From NCBI GenBank assembly GCA_032718475.1, contig JAUCBJ010000612.1, forward strand, positions 1 to 30,442: 30,442 nt of DNA, given 5' to 3'. The translations under genes were made by a program, and so were the position numbers. The stretch comes from Nemertoderma westbladi (lineage: Eukaryota > Xenacoelomorpha > Nemertodermatida > Nemertodermatidae). The first letter of the stretch is position 1; every line of letters begins with the position of its first letter. This document shows, in pieces, positions 1-9,521 of this stretch. The notes under the pieces were generated by a model. The model was given only the letters and a program-made list of their open reading frames with translations. It was not told the DNA's origin and ran no database searches.

Positions 1-2967
1 TTATTAGCTGCTAGACAGGTAGACCTAGTCCCCCACAACAACGGTCATACCTTCAATCAATCAATCAATTGAGCTCATATGAGCTCGTATATTAGTTTTA
101 TTTATAAATTGAAATCTCACGAATTAATAGGCCTATTAGCTGATTAGTGAACTATCATATGTTAGACCATATATATATATTATATATTGGACCTTATCAA
201 AATAGCGGTTGTACTGGGGCGGTATATGTTGTTCTCTAACCCACTGCAAGCGCATTTGAGGGGCCGGTATGTTTTAATAACTTCTGGTACAACGGGATGC
301 AGTATTACAGCGCCAAGTAGATTTAATCTGATCAGAATATTCCGGACGCTAAGTTCATGTCATTCCCGATAAGTCGGGACTTTACAAAACTCGTGGATAA
401 AACCGCGTGTAGCAGAGAGCAGATAAATTGGGTTGAATTGCAAAACAGAATAATATGGAACTGTAAGTGGAACTGCGGCGATTTGGGTTTTTTTGTTATG
501 GTGAATAGTCAGCCTGTCCGCGATATGTTCAGCTGCCCTTTTTAATGGGTTGCAGGTACTGTACAAATGAAATACACATTGCAGTTACTAAAATAAAAGT
601 GGCGCATATTATTGTACATTTACAACAACAATTATATAAATGCAATATGCCTGATCCCTATTAATGTACTTTGTACCGCCAATTCTGTAATTCAATAACG
701 CAAAGCCGCGTTTACTGTACAGCAGCACGTAATATATTTGATACTTATTATACTAACTAAACTAACAAACCGCAAGGCCTACTTACCGAAATAAATTAAC
801 TTTCAGTTAAATACAATATACTTGTTTGCTCTGTAAAAATTGTAATTAAAAACAATCCTGCCATTTAATATACCTAATTAGCATGGTTGCGTAAGCAGTA
901 TGAATTGGAATGAAATTGTGAAATAATTTAATTAAACTATTATGTACATTTAGATTAAATAATAATACAGTAAGTTGGCCTACAGAAATAAACATTGATA
1001 TTCGGAACAGTAAAACAATTATTTATTTCATTCATTCAACTAACCAGAGAGACTCATAGCTCCAGTGAATATTAACATCCCGACGTTACTTTAGTAATAA
1101 TATTAATGTCATTGAACCCGATACACACACACCTCCAATCAGCCAGTTCAATGGAGAGTGAGTGAATGGATGGCTACTAGCAGCAGCAGCAGTCTGCCTC
1201 TTACAAGCAAGGCTGACTGAATACCTCAAGTGTTGCTGGGAATCAAGCCAACTTGGATGTTAACCAATAAATGAGCAGTATTTAATGAGAATACATTTTT
1301 TATGCCGGTTTAATTACTTTAGATCAATTAAAGACACGATTATTAAAGCAAATCACTTGAACTAATTAAAAACTATAATAGAATGGAGTATGCGGATTAC
1401 ATCTGTATATTTTTTAAGTATAATTATTGAAGTCTTATACTGTAAAACAATTAATTTCCTTTAAAAGGCAGGTTGAAAATGGTGTTTTTACCGTAATCAA
1501 CTTAATTAACTAATTAACTGCTATTATCTTAGCTTCTCGAAGGCCACACGGAAATTCTACTTGGAAAATTTCTAAACTTTTGCCATACAACATGTGTACC
1601 AAGTTTGGATAGATTTCATCAAAGATTGGCCGAGTTATTAACGTTTAAAATTGAACACGACAGAACGACAGAACGACAGAACGACAGAACGACAGGTTGA
1701 TTAATGGTACCACTACGCTAAGGCTCACTCACTTCGTGGCTCGCCCCACATTAACTGGTTTAGCTGGCTATTACAGTCTCAGCTGAATAACTCTTCCCAA
1801 TTCATCCTTGCTATGTTAATTAATTGGCGCGCAAGCTAAAGTTAATTAAACAGTGTGTTGGCTACACAGTGTATTGTACTATGCTCTCATCGCATTATTG
1901 TTTTATTTTGAAATCTTTGTGCCAACATTAATACTGTGGAGGCTATATGCTTATAAGGCTGAATGTTTACTCAGCCTCATAATGATTCTCCATAAGGCTA
2001 ACATTATAGTTTGAAATATAAAAATCTGTTATAATAATAATATAATTGTTGTATTTAATTAATATCGTGGTTTACATTGAACAGTGTAAATTGTTAATCG
2101 CGGTTTACATTGAAACATCTCAACTTGTTTTATTTATTACAAAAATAAGAACGAATTTGTCTTATCACTTTTTGTGCGCGATTGTATTGAATTCATGACA
2201 ACTGCTGTTATTATTATTAATCAATTGACACCTCGACTCCTCTGTGAGACTCCGACTACTCTATCCGATAGAATAAAATAATCATTTCGCTAACTGCTCT
2301 CTATCTTCGATAATCACAAAAGCTTTTATAATTCATTAGATGATGACAACATAATAATTATAGTTTGAAGCTGTCTCGAAAATTGTTCGTACGCCACCAG
2401 AACTACCTCACACTAATGGATTATCAGACAGAACAAAAAGCTTTTACTTGACTCGTACTGTCTCCTACGACTTGCTTCACGGGCCGCCAGGCCCATCTCT
2501 AGTAAATTGGGTACATACTGGTTGGTGCCTACACGATGCGATGTAGATAAAGAAGTAGCTTGAACTGATATTATAAATGTGTACCAGCACCCAGCAACTA
2601 CAATCTGTTGTACTGTAATAGGGCTGTGTGCGTGCATGCATCTAGTTCTGCACGTATCACGTTTTCTGCTGACTTTGTAATTGCAAACGGAAAATGTTTA
2701 ACTTCCCACTTCATTGAATTAATTGTAGTGTCTAAAGACGAACAAGACTATCTATCCGATTTCAAATGATATAAACCAGGTGTGAAATATTAGAGATTCA
2801 AATTTTATTATTTGAATGGGTCGAAAATTACTATTCCAAGTATGTAAGTTAAAAATATTAAAGAACACCACGTTGTGACCTCAAATCTGTAGCATCTTGC
2901 CCCCGCACTTACTTAAACACATTTCGACTGCTTCTTCGTTAAATTTTATATAATAAAAATGACACCA
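1..2967. other. Left flank, non-coding AT-rich host DNA
   Basis: I see no convincing gene. The open frames here are short and have no recognisable protein character. Visible items are a CAG run near 1178-1192, a short (ACGACAGA)n microsatellite at about 1662-1696 preceded by a stretch typical of dispersed non-autonomous repeats, and two near-identical 19-bp copies of a GGTTTACATTGAA-containing motif near 2065-2115. Confidence 0.6.
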
Positions 2968-2985
2968 CCCCCCCCCCCCCCCCCC
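2968..2985. repeat. Poly-C tract, left flank of the Polinton (target-site side)
   Basis: Eighteen C residues lie directly outside the left TIR. The right TIR is followed by 17 C in the same orientation (22619-22635). The two tracts are direct, not inverted, so they are not part of the TIRs. They fit a target-site duplication of CCCCCC (Polintons usually make 6-bp duplications), though the exact duplicated bases cannot be delimited inside a homopolymer. Confidence 0.7.
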
Positions 2986-3613
2986 AGTAGTATAAGGAGA
3001 TAGTCCCTCCGGCCAAGGTCACCCATAGCCCAGCATTACCATGTTTTCTACTCCTTCCTCCAATCAGAAGCCACCATTTCAACCGTTACCAGTGGTTGTT
3101 ATTATTTCAACCAATCAGATGCCAGCATTTCAACCGTAACCATGGTAACTTCTCAAGTTCCTGCATATTCCACTAGAGGCGTTATTAGTCACCCAATGAA
3201 CTTCCTCTCTACTCCTTCCAACCAATCGAGAGCCTTTATTTTACATGTGCTCGGGTGTTGACACTTAGCGTCAGGTAACTTCTACTATTTTTCAAATCGC
3301 TATTTTTCAGCAACCAGTATTTTCATATTCACCAGCCTTTATTTTACAGGTGCTCGAGGTGTCTACAGGTAACTTCTACTATTTTTCAAATCGCTATTTT
3401 TCACCAACCAGTATTTTCATATCTTTTATTTCAGGTGTCTTTCTACCCGTAATTTTTCACCAGTAACTAAATTTCATTTCACAATTTTTCAGATAACAAA
3501 ATATTCAACTGGGATTGAACATGGAACCGTCATGATTCGCAACAATTCACCGCTCACTCTTCCATCCAACCTCGAGAGAAAAAGGCAACAAATATCCATG
3601 TTATACCATAGCC
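2986..3613 (+). repeat. Left terminal inverted repeat of the Polinton
   Basis: It matches the reverse complement of 22084-22618 almost base for base, from AGTAGTATAA to a shared end TTATACCATAGCC. It is about 93 bp longer than the right TIR because it holds an internal direct duplication: copies starting near 3274 and 3368 share GGTAACTTCTACTATTTTTC. CCAAT pentamers occur at 3060, 3111, 3193 and 3222, several extended as CCAATCAG, so the TIR could also be a promoter region for the inward-facing genes. Confidence 0.93.
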
Positions 3614-3677
3614 TGATCTATATTGCTTCATTTACTGTTATTATTTACTTTCTATTGGTTACACGTGTTCTTAGTTG

Positions 3678-3710
3678 ATTGGTTGAATATATAAAATGAT
3701 CTATATAAAT
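3678..3710 (+). promoter_or_regulatory. Probable promoter: inverted CCAAT plus two TATA boxes
   Basis: Just inside the left TIR are ATTGG (3678-3682), TATATAAAA (3688-3696) and TATATAAAT (3702-3710), about 95-115 bp before the first ATG at 3803. An E-box-like CACGTG lies at about 3662. This suits the first rightward gene. The TATA match is by eye in AT-rich DNA. Confidence 0.5.
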
Positions 3711-3802
3711 ATATGAATAGAATAGAAAAAATATTATTAATATTATTTATCTGTCTTGTCACTGTTATTTAACTGTTATTACATAAAATAATAATAATAA
3801 TA

Positions 3803-4234
3803 ATGTCTTCTGATACACCTGCAATAAGATCTGTAATAAGACATACATTTAACACTGTTGATAATCTTACTTGTATTGTTATTGGTAACACTATTTATTG
3901 TCCTTCACAACCTAATTTTAAAATAGATATTTCTGAACAAGCAAGAAAAGAACTACGTTCTATTGATATTTTCGACGATGTAGATTCTACTAATTACCTT
4001 TTAGATTACAAAGTAGAAGATGATTTAGATAAATTCACAATTTTATCAATGTCAGATAACTTTATTGTTATTAGTGAATATAGCGGTAATGTAGTGCTCA
4101 ATAAATGTGAAAAGTTTGAGATCAAATTAGATCGTAAAAATGCTTATGAAATTATGGCTTTGTTTATAGTTATTATTTCGAAAGAAACCCTTGTAACCAC
4201 TGATGAATCCGATGACAATGAAGATGATTCTTGA
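3803..4234 (+). CDS. Acidic 143-aa Polinton protein, unknown function
   Basis: This is the first rightward gene inside the left TIR, intact, with its ATG directly preceded by a run of AAT triplets, a leader also seen at the genes at 5141 and 6256. I do not recognise the family. The product appears strand-rich, with two segments of similar outline (strands followed by a short amphipathic helix, near residues 35-55 and 85-125), and ends in a strongly acidic tail (TDESDDNEDDS). A compact beta-rich domain with an acidic C-terminus is the layout of many single-stranded-DNA-binding proteins, but no diagnostic motif is visible, so that is only a guess. No signal peptide or zinc ligands are seen. Its intact frame contrasts with the broken core genes. 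Confidence 0.7.
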   Translation: MSSDTPAIRSVIRHTFNTVDNLTCIVIGNTIYCPSQPNFKIDISEQARKELRSIDIFDDVDSTNYLLDYKVEDDLDKFTILSMSDNFIVISEYSGNVVLNKCEKFEIKLDRKNAYEIMALFIVIISKETLVTTDESDDNEDDS

Positions 4235-4276
4235 CTCTTTCAACTATATTTTATAAATATTTTATCAACATTTTAA

Positions 4277-4857
4277 CGATATTGGTTTGGTTATTTAAGA
4301 AAAATTGATATTTTAATAAACACAAATTGTAGTATTTGTTATTCTTATTTAAAACATCTTGATTGTTACATATGTGTTATTAAACATGGAACTTGCGTGA
4401 CATGTATTGATCAATATGTCGAAATTAATGATTGTATTAAAATTTGTCCAATTTGTAGAGTAAAGACACTTTGCAGAGTAAACAAGTTATATAATCCATA
4501 TTATTGGAAAGAGCTGCGGAATTCTATCTACATTTCAGGAAAAAGTAACGAACCTAACGAGTTATTTACAATATCACGGAATATTTTTTATCGATATATA
4601 GTGAAAAAAGGTGGCTTTATGGTACCTTGGCTGTTTGATGAAGAACATAAAAATATCACAGTAAAATGCGTAGTTTTGACATTTACTTTAAGACATATAA
4701 AGATGAATCATCTTCGAGAGGTATAAAACCAAAAAAGTATTATTTGAAACTTGATGAAGGTATTCTTTGCAATGATTTGTGTATGAGAGTAATTCGCACT
4801 TTGACGGAACATACTCTAAGACATATTTCCAGTACTAAATGCTATAATATAACGTAA
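4277..4857 (+). pseudogene. RING-finger protein (E3 ubiquitin ligase-like), no ATG, frameshifted
   Basis: The frame is open from 4277. A full C3HC4 zinc ligand set lies between 4328 and 4456: CSIC, then 11 residues, C-x3-H-x2-C-x2-C, a 13-residue gap, then CPICR. That order and spacing are those of a RING domain, which binds two zinc ions and recruits E2 ubiquitin-conjugating enzymes. No ATG lies upstream in this frame; the first GTG (4397) is already inside the domain, so the start has been lost or lies in an upstream exon. The C-terminal part has no recognised domain. The frame ends at 4726, and protein-like sequence seems to continue in another frame (about 4666-4857), suggesting a frameshift near 4670. 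It may alter host ubiquitination or transcription, as viral RING proteins do; this is inference. Confidence 0.68.
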
Positions 4858-5140
4858 GTATAACGAATTTCTACGATGTCACCACTATCTCACTTGTTAT
4901 GGACATTATTTAAATCGAAAACAATGTCTGTTGATTGCTGGTATACGATTACACAATCTTTTCAAATAAGGTAAAAAGCAGAACAAAAGATTGCCATGAT
5001 AAATATACTAATACTACAGTTGTACATACTTTTTGTTGTAAATTACTGTTTTTTGTGAATTGTTACATATATACATAGTAATGGTGATGGTTCTTTATGT
5101 TATATTATATTATATTGTTGATATATCTTAATAATAATAA

Positions 5141-5817
5141 ATGGCTGACTTTAATTCAGGACCATATAATTTAAATTTTCAAATGGGAACGAGTATGATC
5201 ATTTCTGGTCCATCCGTTTCAGGTATATCTACCTTTGTCAGCAACTTAATTAAACACAAGAATGGTTGCTTCAATGAACCCCCCTTGCGAGTATTGTATT
5301 GTTACGGGAGCAATCCCCCAACTATTCCTGGTATTACCCACCTTTACAAAGGTTTGCCTATATATATATAGATAGTTTAGTAAATAGTCGAGATTTATTA
5401 ATTATAGATGATTTATTAACAGAAACCGAGTCCAGTGCAGCCTTAACTGTATTATTTACTAAGGTTGCTTATCATTCCAATATATTTATTTGTTTCATAA
5501 CGCAGAACATGTTTTACAGTGGGAAGCATAACTGTACAAGATCAATTAATAGCCATACCTTAGTATTAATGAAAAATCCGCGATACAGTTTATCGGTTTT
5601 AAATTTCGCTAAGCAGATGTTACCCGGGCAGACAAAATTTTTAGTAGATTCCTATCAAGATGCGACTATTGAGCCATTTTCGCATTTCTTAATTGATTTA
5701 CGTCAGGAAACACCCGAACATTTAAGATTTAGATCGGATATATTTCTTAATCATAATTGTTACATTAAAAATTACATTGACTATAAACGTAGCGATAATA
5801 ATAATAATAATAATTAA
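5141..5817 (+). pseudogene. Polinton genome-packaging ATPase (A32/FtsK-HerA type), broken
   Basis: The family pumps DNA into capsids and is a core Polinton gene. The N-terminus (from ATG 5141) has a P-loop of the form GPSVSGIST; the invariant lysine before Ser/Thr is Ile (codon ATA, 5225-5227). The frame breaks near 5355-5371 in a (TA)n run, and the rest continues in another frame to 5817. The second part holds the Walker B strand LLIIDDLL (about 5395-5415), a sensor-like segment FICFITQN, and the family's typical tail with NPR and a DATIEPFSHFLIDL segment. The C-terminus ends in a run of Asn encoded by an AAT microsatellite. Both the lost P-loop lysine and the frameshift make it inactive. 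It sits between the RING gene and the pX-like gene. Confidence 0.9.
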
Positions 5818-5856
5818 TATTCATATTTTGTAAAAATTTCCAATAATGTTGCAACA

Positions 5857-6247
5857 ATGAATAGACTTGTGCAGAAATATCGTAACGATTGGAATTTCTA
5901 CGCAGCGCTACCCCTCAACAAAGAACTTATTTTATTAACCATACTGCGAGTAACAAATTAATACGCCTCATTGTAAATACAGCATTAAATGTTCTAAAAG
6001 GTAACGTACAATTGACCCCCCATTCATAAATGAAGAAGAAATATTCGTCGTTATAAAAAGGTATTAAAATCACTCAACCGCAAAACAAAAAATATATCAA
6101 GTTTCAGAAAAAAGTTAACCAATCAATCTGGTGGTATACTTCCGTTTCTAATACCTCTACTCGGCATTGGCACCTAAACTCGCCGCAGGGGCTGGTGCCG
6201 CCGCCGCTGGGGCGGCTATTGCGAAAAGAATTAACTGTAGACGGTAA
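5857..6247 (+). pseudogene. Polinton PX protein (adenovirus pX/mu-like core or minor virion protein), broken
   Basis: ATG 5857 starts a segment MNRLVQKYRNDWNFY. After one or more frameshifts come a helical stretch ending in LKGNVQLT, then a Lys/Arg-rich region (about 6034-6108), then a hydrophobic GGILPFLIPLLGIG segment, then an Ala/Gly-rich tail ending IAKRINCRR with stop at 6245-6247. This order of a basic region, a GG-(F/I)-LP hydrophobic segment and a small-residue tail is that of the Polinton PX family. The pieces lie in at least three frames (shifts near 5940-6030, in the A-run at about 6107-6114, and near 6170), so the gene is dead. Detection rests on family pattern, not on a full-length ORF. 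Confidence 0.72.
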
Positions 6248-6255
6248 TAATAATA

Positions 6256-6417
6256 ATGGTTAAAACGGGAGTAACATTTATAAAATTATATTTAGTATCG
6301 AGTAAACCGTTAGCTACTGATTTAAAACCTCAAGATATACCTGGAGTAAATGCAAAAAGAAAAAGAAAATCATCAACTTCAAAGGAAATAAAAAAATTTC
6401 AGCTGTTTTTACAGTGA
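6256..6417 (+). CDS. 53-aa ORF with nuclear-localisation-type KRKRK stretch
   Basis: A short intact frame from ATG 6256 to TGA 6415. The ATG is immediately preceded by TAATAATAATA, the same leader style as the genes at 3803 and 5141. The product has a basic AKRKRKSS cluster near residue 36. It lies between the PX-like gene and the integrase and could be the eroded N-terminal part of a longer gene, a small virion protein, or chance. No domain is recognised. Confidence 0.4.
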   Translation: MVKTGVTFIKLYLVSSKPLATDLKPQDIPGVNAKRKRKSSTSKEIKKFQLFLQ

Positions 6418-6468
6418 TGCCCTTTATAAGAGATTTGAATACACATATTACTTGCGGTTGTCGAAAAG

Positions 6469-7501
6469 ATGCCATGCAAGATGAGACTGATTTTAAACCG
6501 GAGCTTAGACAAAAAACTATTAAGAATTTATTCAGATCCTTCATCACCTGTGGGTTTTGCAAGTATCGCAAAATTGGCAAAATCGGCAAACATCAAACCA
6601 TCTCAAGCCCAGAAATGGTTAAGCGGACAAAAGACATACACCCTTCAAGCATCACGTAGACATCATTATCCAACATCTAAAATATTTACGGGAGGGTTAA
6701 AAGATATATATATGATAGATCTGGCGGATATGCAGCAATATCAATCACAAAATAATAATTATAACTATATATTAACATGTATTGACGCTTTTAGCCGGCT
6801 TGCTTTCGCCTACGGTATGAAAACAAAAACAGGTATTGAAATTATTTGTATATTGTAAAAAATATTCCAGAAAGGCAAACCAAACAGAATCGCGACTGAT
6901 CAAGGATCTTAGTTTCTAAATAAATCTGTGAGGAAATATTTAGATACTATTGGTGTACGGTATTACGTAATGTATACTGTGAATAAGGCGGCTATAGTCG
7001 GGAGATTTAATAGAACATTAAAAACAAAAATTTTCAAAATTTTCACGCAACGTGGAAATAATGTTTGGGTAAAAATTTTACCAAAGCTTAGTTTCACTTA
7101 TAATAGGTCATTTCATAGAACTATACAAATGACACCCATTGAAGTTAATAAATTTAATGAAACTGAATTAATTAATAGATTATATGGGAAATATAGACAG
7201 TAATCACAAGAAAATAAAATTTAAAGTAGGTGATACAGTACTAAAGGCTATAGAGAATAATGGACTCGTGAATTATTTTTTATTCATCGGGTCAGATTGG
7301 ATAGAGTCCTGGCAGTAATGTTTGATATCAAGGACAGTGCTGGAGCTATAATAAATGGTTCATTTTATTCATATGAACTCCAAAAGGTCCACCCGAGTAG
7401 TAATATTTATCATCCGATTGAAAAAATATAAAGGGAAGAGAGAATATTTAGTGAGATTTATTGGGTCCAAGAAGCAATCCTGGATACAGCATATTAAATA
7501 A
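6469..7501 (+). pseudogene. Polinton integrase (retroviral DDE type) with chromodomain remnant, inactive
   Basis: The N-terminal part has the Polinton pattern ending in WLSGQKTYTLQ. The rve core follows: first Asp in YMIDLADMQ (codon 6718-6720), then YILTCIDAFSRLAFA, second Asp in ATDQGS (6898-6900). The expected catalytic Glu is Gly (GGG, 7000-7002) in AAIVGRFNRTLK. Two in-frame stops interrupt the core: TAA at 6856 and TAG at 6910, the latter where the family usually has an acidic residue. After 7203 an SH3-like segment (KFKVGDTV, then NGSFYSYELQKV) and a chromodomain-like piece (KGKREYLVRFIG, about 7429-7501) continue in shifted frames. The enzyme normally joins Polinton ends to target DNA, and chromodomains can bias insertion toward marked chromatin. 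This copy cannot be active. Confidence 0.93.
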
Positions 7502-7510
7502 CTTTAAGCT

Positions 7511-7718
7511 TATACTGTATATTAATTCATTGAGTGAATAATGGTCACATATGCGCATAATTAATCAATATTAACTTGAATGATATTACTATACTGTAAG
7601 TCTAATATCTTTAGTTCATTCGCTTTAAATAAAGCCAGTAAAATATTGATCCCTCGCATATACTGTAGAAGCAATGAACATGACGACAGATGTCTATAAT
7701 TTAACATTATACAGTATG
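7511..7718. promoter_or_regulatory. Cluster of TATACTGTA motifs upstream of the virion gene pair
   Basis: The 250-bp gap between integrase and the next gene holds TATACTGTA at 7511-7519, 7590-7598 and 7659-7667, plus a reverse-strand near-match TACAGTATG at 7710-7718. Four copies of a 9-mer in about 210 bp just before an ATG at 7752 suggests binding sites controlling late or virion genes. No other coding signal is seen here. Confidence 0.4.
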
Positions 7719-7751
7719 TACAAGCGAGTCAAGTAGAGAGCTTAAATAAAA

Positions 7752-8438
7752 ATGGCTATAGATATATATATAACTCTAGTTTCAGATAGCTCTTTAAATA
7801 CATATCCCAATAATAGCCCTAGTGAGTTTACTGTTGATTTAGCTGAAGAATTATATATTGGTCTAAACGCTAAAATTGGGCTTGCTGAAATCCAATACCA
7901 AGCAACTTACAGCAATGTTACTCTGCAAACCCTGATCTCGCTGTCAATCGGGGTAGGCGCAAAAGATGCCAAATCATACAGTTTATTTCCTGGTATGCAT
8001 AGCTCTATTCAAGTCATTATTGATGATATAAATAAACTATTTAATTCTGAAGCGATACTGGTAGATGAATTAAGCAATATAGAACAGCCGATATTAATTT
8101 TAAATTATAGAGGACCAAATATTTCAGAAATTGGTATTTTACATTTTCCAGCACCAACAAACATTACACGTAATAAAGACACTATCTTCATATATACAGA
8201 CATAATTGAAACCTCTTTTGTTGATGACGCTTTAGCACCACTCTTAAGAACCTGTCCTTTAACTCAATTAAACTGTAAATATTTTAATCACGAATATGAA
8301 AGTATCTGTTACTATCCATTGTTGAATAAAAAACTAAAAACGATCTTAATTACTTTATGTGACGGTCAAGGTGAATTAATTAATTTCAATGGTGGTCGCA
8401 CTGTTATAACACTTAAGTTAATACGTGGCGATGGATGA
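7752..8438 (+). CDS. Polinton-associated virion-type protein, paralogue 1 (228 aa)
   Basis: An intact frame from ATG 7752. Its N-terminus follows the pattern I-x-LVSDSS..YPNNSPSEFTVDL..L..GLNAKIGLAEIQY. Its C-terminus has the pattern IYTDIIETSFVDDALAPLLR then a (D/G)xxGxLINFNGGRTVITL-type end. Both ends match the neighbouring gene and a conserved protein family that I associate with Polintons and related elements in invertebrates; the exact virion role (penton or other structural part) is from memory and not certain. Predicted mostly beta. The stop overlaps the next gene's ATG by 8 bp, so the two may be read from one transcript. It is one of the few intact frames in the element. Confidence 0.65.
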   Translation: MAIDIYITLVSDSSLNTYPNNSPSEFTVDLAEELYIGLNAKIGLAEIQYQATYSNVTLQTLISLSIGVGAKDAKSYSLFPGMHSSIQVIIDDINKLFNSEAILVDELSNIEQPILILNYRGPNISEIGILHFPAPTNITRNKDTIFIYTDIIETSFVDDALAPLLRTCPLTQLNCKYFNHEYESICYYPLLNKKLKTILITLCDGQGELINFNGGRTVITLKLIRGDG

Positions 8439-9281
8439 ATTTTATGTTAGACTACCGAGTAATGCATGCCCAACTGATTTTCTGCGTAATACTAATAGTA
8501 ATTATCAGATCAATTTACACGGTGCCTTACCTATAAATCTAAACAAAAACTGGGTGGTTGGCATAAAAAGTATATTTTATCTAGCCACGTTACCATCCAT
8601 GTATAATAATGTAGAGAATTTTATTTTATTAAAAAGGGGAAAAAAAACTTTGAGGATACACTACCATCCGGTTTATTCTACAGTATTAATGATATTATAG
8701 ATTATTTTATCATAGGTGCATTGAAAGATAAATTACAAATAGTTGAAAATACTCAGCAAAATAGATTGCAATTTATTTTAGGGAAAACTGTACATGAATT
8801 ATTTATAGGACAACAATTAGCCTATTATTTTGGAATTACTGAAAATAATCTCAGAGCGGATTTAAATCCAAATTTTAAAATTATTTTGAAGACGAAAAAT
8901 AATATAAAGGGTTATTTAATAAAAATTATCAGAAATGAAGAAAAAACTTCCCAAATGGTATTTTTATGTCCTCAACCACCCAATTCTAGTCCAGAACCTA
9001 ACGGACGTGACTACGTGACTGAAATGTACGTGACTACTAATATAATTGAAAATGAATATATTAATGATTTTGGTTTAGCTTTACTTCGCCGCGTAGCGAT
9101 ACCTGATGATGTGAAATATGGCACAGTAATAAATAAAGAATTTGCTAAGGATACTATTCATTATATCCCAGTAAAAAAATCATATATGATAACTTACATT
9201 CATATTGAAATAACAGACAAGGAAGGAAAAGATTTAAATTTTCAATACTGCTCAACTTCTGTTACCTATATAGAAAAATAA
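8431..9281 (+). pseudogene. Polinton-associated virion-type protein, paralogue 2, one frameshift
   Basis: ATG at 8431 begins MDEFYVRLPSN, followed by NYQINLHGALPINLNKNWVVG and IKSIFY, the family's N-terminal pattern. The frame breaks in the A-run at about 8640-8647; the second part continues in another frame to 9281, with a segment around LPSGLFYSINDII typical of the family's middle and a C-terminal MYVTTNIIENEYINDFGLALLR block equivalent to paralogue 1. About 280 codons in all. The ATG lies inside the end of paralogue 1 (overlap 8431-8438). One indel in a homopolymer is the only visible lesion, so this gene died late, or the indel could be a sequencing error. Confidence 0.65.
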
Positions 9282-9293
9282 ATTAGTATTTAA

Positions 9294-9521
9294 ATGGATT
9301 CCAATTTATTTCAAAGATACAGTAAACCGCAATATGGATGTGCAGACTCTAATCTTGCTGTTTTTAAAGGTCGTAGAACAAGGAGAGGGTCAACGCAAGT
9401 TCCTGTTTTTCGTGGGGGCTCATATATAGACCCTTACGGACAACAAATTGGTACATTTGGTCCAAACTCAAAACAACGACGATTTCAACGTTATCGGAGA
9501 GGTATGCAGACAAATCAATAA
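9294..9521 (+). CDS. Small Arg/Gly-rich Polinton protein (75 aa)
   Basis: ATG 9294, 12 bp after the previous stop. The product is basic, with GRRTRRGS, a FRGGSY motif and RRFQRYRRG near the end, and looks like a small DNA- or capsid-associated virion protein. A further stretch in another frame (around 9522-9560, encoding ITDALSTLKKFGM) could be a lost C-terminal extension. It has no recognised domain. Similar short basic proteins sit among capsid genes in Polintons, so a virion role is inferred from position and composition. Confidence 0.5.
   Translation: MDSNLFQRYSKPQYGCADSNLAVFKGRRTRRGSTQVPVFRGGSYIDPYGQQIGTFGPNSKQRRFQRYRRGMQTNQ

Noticed and set aside
2413-2637. 74-aa minus-strand open frame in the left flank
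   Set aside because: No domain, no protein-like pattern and no neighbouring signals; length is expected by chance.
6469-7203. In-frame TAA and TAG codons as sign of a reassigned genetic code (TAA/TAG read as Gln)
   Set aside because: The stops fall where the integrase family does not have Gln (one at the usual acidic residue after D-x-G-x), other genes also have frameshifts and lost catalytic residues, and normal ORFs end with TAA, TAG and TGA. Decay explains it better.
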